A DNA stretch of 7,947 nt, taken from NCBI GenBank assembly GCA_023135995.1, contig JAGLRY010000274.1, positions 1 through 7,947 of the forward strand. Direction: 5' to 3'. The notes beneath the pieces were generated by a model. That model did not search any database and was not told the DNA's origin. It was given only the letters and a program-made list of their open reading frames with translations. Positions 6,649-7,947 of the stretch are shown here, piece after piece. How positions within the stretch are numbered: the first letter of the stretch is position 1; every line of letters begins with the position of its first letter. Both the position numbers and the translations under genes were made by a program. The stretch comes from Candidatus Aminicenantota bacterium. GTDB lineage: Bacteria; Acidobacteriota; Aminicenantia; Aminicenantales; Aminicenantaceae.

Positions 6649-6661
6649 CATGTAATACATG
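6649..6661. promoter_or_regulatory. Perfect 13-bp dyad, candidate operator
   Basis: CATGTA (6649-6654) and TACATG (6656-6661) are exact reverse complements around one central A. This is too short for a stable RNA hairpin but typical of a binding site for a dimeric regulator. It lies about 140 bases before the DUF3800 start. No specific regulator can be named. Confidence 0.3.
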
Positions 6662-6718
6662 TGATCTTTCTTCATGGCACCCCCGATTGGGGAAAAGAAT
6701 GCGGAAACAGCGTTAAAA

Positions 6719-6732
6719 CCCCCTGGAGGGGG
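6719..6732 (-). terminator. GC hairpin with T run on the minus strand
   Basis: CCCCC-TGGA-GGGGG (6719-6723 with 6728-6732) is a compact five-pair stem with a tetraloop. On the minus strand it is followed by TTTTAACG, giving a terminator-like element facing left. No minus-strand gene is visible to its right within the window, so what it would terminate is unclear. Confidence 0.3.
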
Positions 6733-6764
6733 GATATTGAGGCGAGATTTCGTGATACTCATTT

Positions 6765-6771
6765 GTTAGGC
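6765..6771 (+). other. Integron core recombination site, left cassette boundary
   Basis: GTTAGGC fits the GTTRRRY core consensus at which integron integrases cut between G and TT. It lies 31 bases before the DUF3800 start codon. It is the exact reverse complement of the R'' box GCCTAAC at 7668-7674, the relation expected between the two ends of one gene cassette. No palindromic attC arm was found to its left, so the flank could be a degenerate attC, an attI or a secondary integration site. Confidence 0.65.
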
Positions 6772-7784
6772 ACACTTTAGTTAATTGGGGGCGAATTCAA
6801 TAATGCACTTTTATTACATTGATGAAGCAGGCTGCAATGGGCGTGATTTAGACAATCCCGAATCCCCAATTTTTGTTTTAGGGAGCCTGATTGTAAGCGA
6901 TGAAAAATGGAATACAACGAATGGAAAATTCGCTGAAGTCATTTCCGACTATTTTGAAGTTGTACCCGGAAATTTTGAACTCCATACAGAACAGCTTCTC
7001 TCCCCTGATGGTGAAGATCCATTTGAAGGACATGATAGAGAAAGGAGGAATGGTCTAGCAAACCAATTGCTCGATCTACTGATTGAAAAATCACATCACA
7101 CTGCATACTTTGCAATCGACAAGCGAACGCTGGCGGACAATATTCCTCCAGATATTGCGATAAAAGATTATCTCGACTTCAGTGCTCCATACTTGATTTC
7201 TTTCGATTATCTACTCTCCCTTTTCGAGTGGTACACAAAGGTTAAATTAGGACAATCGGCAAGGGCAATGATTATTCTGGACGAGAAGGAAGAGTTTCAA
7301 GCCGAAATCAGGTCTGTTGTTAAATATCAAAAGTACGAAGTGCCTGCAAGCCGAAGGCTAAAGTGGATAGTTGAGTTCAGCTACCCAGTCAGCTCTCATT
7401 CGAATCCAATGGTTCAATTAGCAGATCTGATTAGCTATTTAATAAAGAAGTACTTGGAAATTGAGAATGGCTATCGAGATGAATACCCTCCAGACGTAAA
7501 GAATATATTTCGAGATTTCTACTCTAAGATAGATCAGCGGCTGATAAGAAGACAGATACTCAGATACGATGAACGAGTTCGGGCCAACAGCTACTACGAG
7601 TTTCTGGATGCAACTAAGTCCTTGCCTAGTAGGTTCTGGAAAAGCCGTGATTATTAGCTTGGAGTTTGCCTAACCATTCGCTGCAGCGGACCAGGGGAGC
7701 GGGGCGAAAAGCATGTGAGGTTGAAGTATAGGGGTAGGTGAAGATCAATGCCGGGGCATGCCCTGGCCGCTAAGCTCGAAACCG
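6766..7784 (+). mobile_element. Integron gene cassette carrying the DUF3800 gene
   Basis: The element starts with TTAGGC (6766-6771), holds a single gene (6803-7657) and ends at the G of the attC R' box (7784), for 1019 bases. This is the usual cassette plan: short 5' leader, one gene, then attC within a few bases of the stop codon. If it were excised as a circle by recombination at the G-TT points, G7784 would join TTAGGC and give GTTAGGC, fully complementary to R'' GCCTAAC. The linear site instead reads GTTATGC, whose TTATGC belongs to the next cassette. That end-matching is hard to explain by chance. Confidence 0.75.
6803..7657 (+). CDS. DUF3800 domain protein, probable nuclease-fold cassette cargo
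   Basis: The 284-residue protein opens with MHFYYIDEAG, the hallmark of DUF3800 (Asp7, Glu8). It also has the other conserved family positions: ELH at 59-61, IILDE at 157-161 (Asp160) and QLADLISYLIKKYL at 205-218 (Gln205, Asp208). The spacing of acidic residues at the end of strand 1, a middle strand and a late helix is like an RNase H-type active site, so a metal-dependent nuclease activity is a reasonable inference, but it is not demonstrated. Length is within the family range and the gene looks intact. ATG 6803 was chosen because DUF3800 proteins start directly with the hydrophobic strand leading to Asp-Glu; an in-frame TTG at 6785 would add six unconserved residues. The ribosome-binding site is poor (GGGGG at 6787-6791, 11 bases away). 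DUF3800 genes are frequent in mobile and defence-rich contexts, which fits its place in a gene cassette. Confidence 0.85.
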   Translation: MHFYYIDEAGCNGRDLDNPESPIFVLGSLIVSDEKWNTTNGKFAEVISDYFEVVPGNFELHTEQLLSPDGEDPFEGHDRERRNGLANQLLDLLIEKSHHTAYFAIDKRTLADNIPPDIAIKDYLDFSAPYLISFDYLLSLFEWYTKVKLGQSARAMIILDEKEEFQAEIRSVVKYQKYEVPASRRLKWIVEFSYPVSSHSNPMVQLADLISYLIKKYLEIENGYRDEYPPDVKNIFRDFYSKIDQRLIRRQILRYDERVRANSYYEFLDATKSLPSRFWKSRDY

Positions 7785-7790
7785 TTATGC
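7668..7790 (+). other. attC recombination site (integron cassette 59-base element type)
   Basis: The site begins with R'' GCCTAAC (7668-7674) and ends with R' GTTATGC (7784-7790), including the invariant AAC and GTT. The inner arms AGCGG-A-CCAGGG (7685-7696) and CCCTGG-CCGCT (7761-7771) pair over 11 bp with one unpaired A at 7690. Such an extrahelical base is what an integron integrase reads on the folded single strand. The 5' part, CATTCGCTGCAGCGGA, closely resembles known environmental attC sites. A longer variable loop (7697-7760) contains a further GCATG/CATGC pairing (7711-7715 with 7757-7761). Its 123-base length is within the known attC range. It starts 10 bases after the DUF3800 stop codon in the usual orientation. 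Confidence 0.87.
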
Positions 7791-7812
7791 AAAATAAATG
7801 AGAGGAAATATC

Positions 7813-7947
7813 GTGGGAAAAGTAAAAGTTGCGGTTATTCAAGCGTCATCCGTTTTATTTGATAAGACTGCATCAATAGAAAAGGCCTGTGATTTGATTG
7901 AAAAGGCTGGAAATAAAGGGGCTAAGATAGTTCTTCTGCCAGAGGCA
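7813..7947 (+). CDS. Nitrilase-superfamily carbon-nitrogen hydrolase, N-terminal fragment (window ends)
   Basis: The visible 45 residues begin MGKVKVAVIQASSVLFDK, continue through a helix (SIEKACDLIEKAG) and reach KIVLLPEA, where Glu44 is the predicted first residue of the Glu-Lys-Cys catalytic triad. The V-x-Q-A-S and F-D-K-x-x-S-I-E-K-A pattern resembles branch 1 (true nitrilases, cyanide hydratase-like) more than amidases, but the fragment is too short to decide. The GTG at 7813 is preferred because AGAGGA (7801-7806) is six bases upstream; the in-frame ATG at 7798 overlaps that site. It starts 22 bases after the attC, the normal distance for the first gene of the next cassette. Such enzymes hydrolyse nitriles to acids or amides in the cytoplasm. 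Confidence 0.87.
   Translation, partial: MGKVKVAVIQASSVLFDKTASIEKACDLIEKAGNKGAKIVLLPEA

Larger units (their letters stand above)
6184..6802. other. Dyad-rich intergenic region left of the gene cassette
   Basis: Apart from the doubtful minus-strand ORF, no gene is seen. Many short perfect dyads cluster between 6497 and 6733. They are ATTGTG-(GT)-GGC with GCCCACAAT (6497-6525), CCGTT/AACGG (6563-6567 with 6575-6579), AGAATA-CGC-TATTCT (6584-6598), GTGATCAC (6599-6606), CATGTA-A-TACATG (6649-6661), CCCC-GATT-GGGG (6681-6692) and CCCCC-TGGA-GGGGG (6719-6732). The region ends in the integron core site GTTAGGC (6765-6771). I could not find a partner R'' box (RYYYAAC) within attC range on its left. 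Confidence 0.6.

Noticed and set aside
6681..6692. CCCC-GATT-GGGG hairpin as a terminator
   Set aside because: Neither strand has a T run after it, so it is recorded only as a dyad.
6785..6802. TTG start giving a six-residue longer DUF3800 protein
   Set aside because: The family begins at the strand preceding the Asp-Glu motif, and ATG 6803 gives exactly that. The extra residues are unconserved in type.
7654..7842. Minus-strand 62-codon frame near the right end
   Set aside because: It runs antisense across the attC palindrome and into the nitrilase start and has no motif.

Overview
The window is about 7.9 kb of moderately AT-leaning bacterial DNA with low coding density. It carries one very large regulator, one orphan radical SAM enzyme, several tiny genes, long structured intergenic stretches, and at the right end a piece of an integron-type gene cassette array. 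The most likely source is a member of Chloroflexota (Anaerolineae-like). This is an inference: SARP/BTAD-NB-ARC-TPR giant regulators, small two-helix membrane proteins and DUF1508 proteins occur together there, and the base composition is too AT-rich for a typical actinobacterium. No rRNA, tRNA or CRISPR array was seen.

Left part (1-3612): about 585 bases without a convincing gene, containing hairpins and a small GC-rich palindromic patch. Then comes a complete minus-strand gene (586-3612) for a 1008-residue AfsR/SARP-like STAND regulator with a DNA-binding winged helix, a BTAD domain, an NB-ARC ATPase and TPR-type repeats.

Middle (3613-6183): a divergent intergenic region holding a protein-like but interrupted plus-strand reading frame (3673-3948), then a 395-residue radical SAM protein (4049-5236) with a CX3CX2C cluster motif and no recognisable pathway partners. 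A tiny ORF with an ideal ribosome-binding site (5262-5300) follows, overlapping a stretch that can fold through an 11-position long-range stem. A hairpin terminator candidate (5561-5583), a 56-residue two-helix membrane protein (5737-5907) and a 58-residue DUF1508/YegP-type protein (6007-6183) come next.

Right part (6184-7947): roughly 600 bases rich in short perfect dyads, with a doubtful minus-strand membrane ORF, then the most informative element of the window. A DUF3800 gene (6803-7657) is followed 10 bases later by an attC recombination site (7668-7790). The site has R'' GCCTAAC, a stem with a single extrahelical A, and R' GTTATGC. A second core site, GTTAGGC, lies 31 bases before the DUF3800 start codon (6765-6771) and is the exact reverse complement of R''. 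This is what is expected if 6766-7784 is an excisable gene cassette whose circular form rebuilds a perfectly paired attC. The gene after the attC (7813 to the window end) is the N-terminus of a nitrilase-superfamily enzyme, probably the cargo of the next cassette. No integron integrase gene is visible, so the array is either remote from its integrase or a CALIN (attC cluster lacking an integrase).
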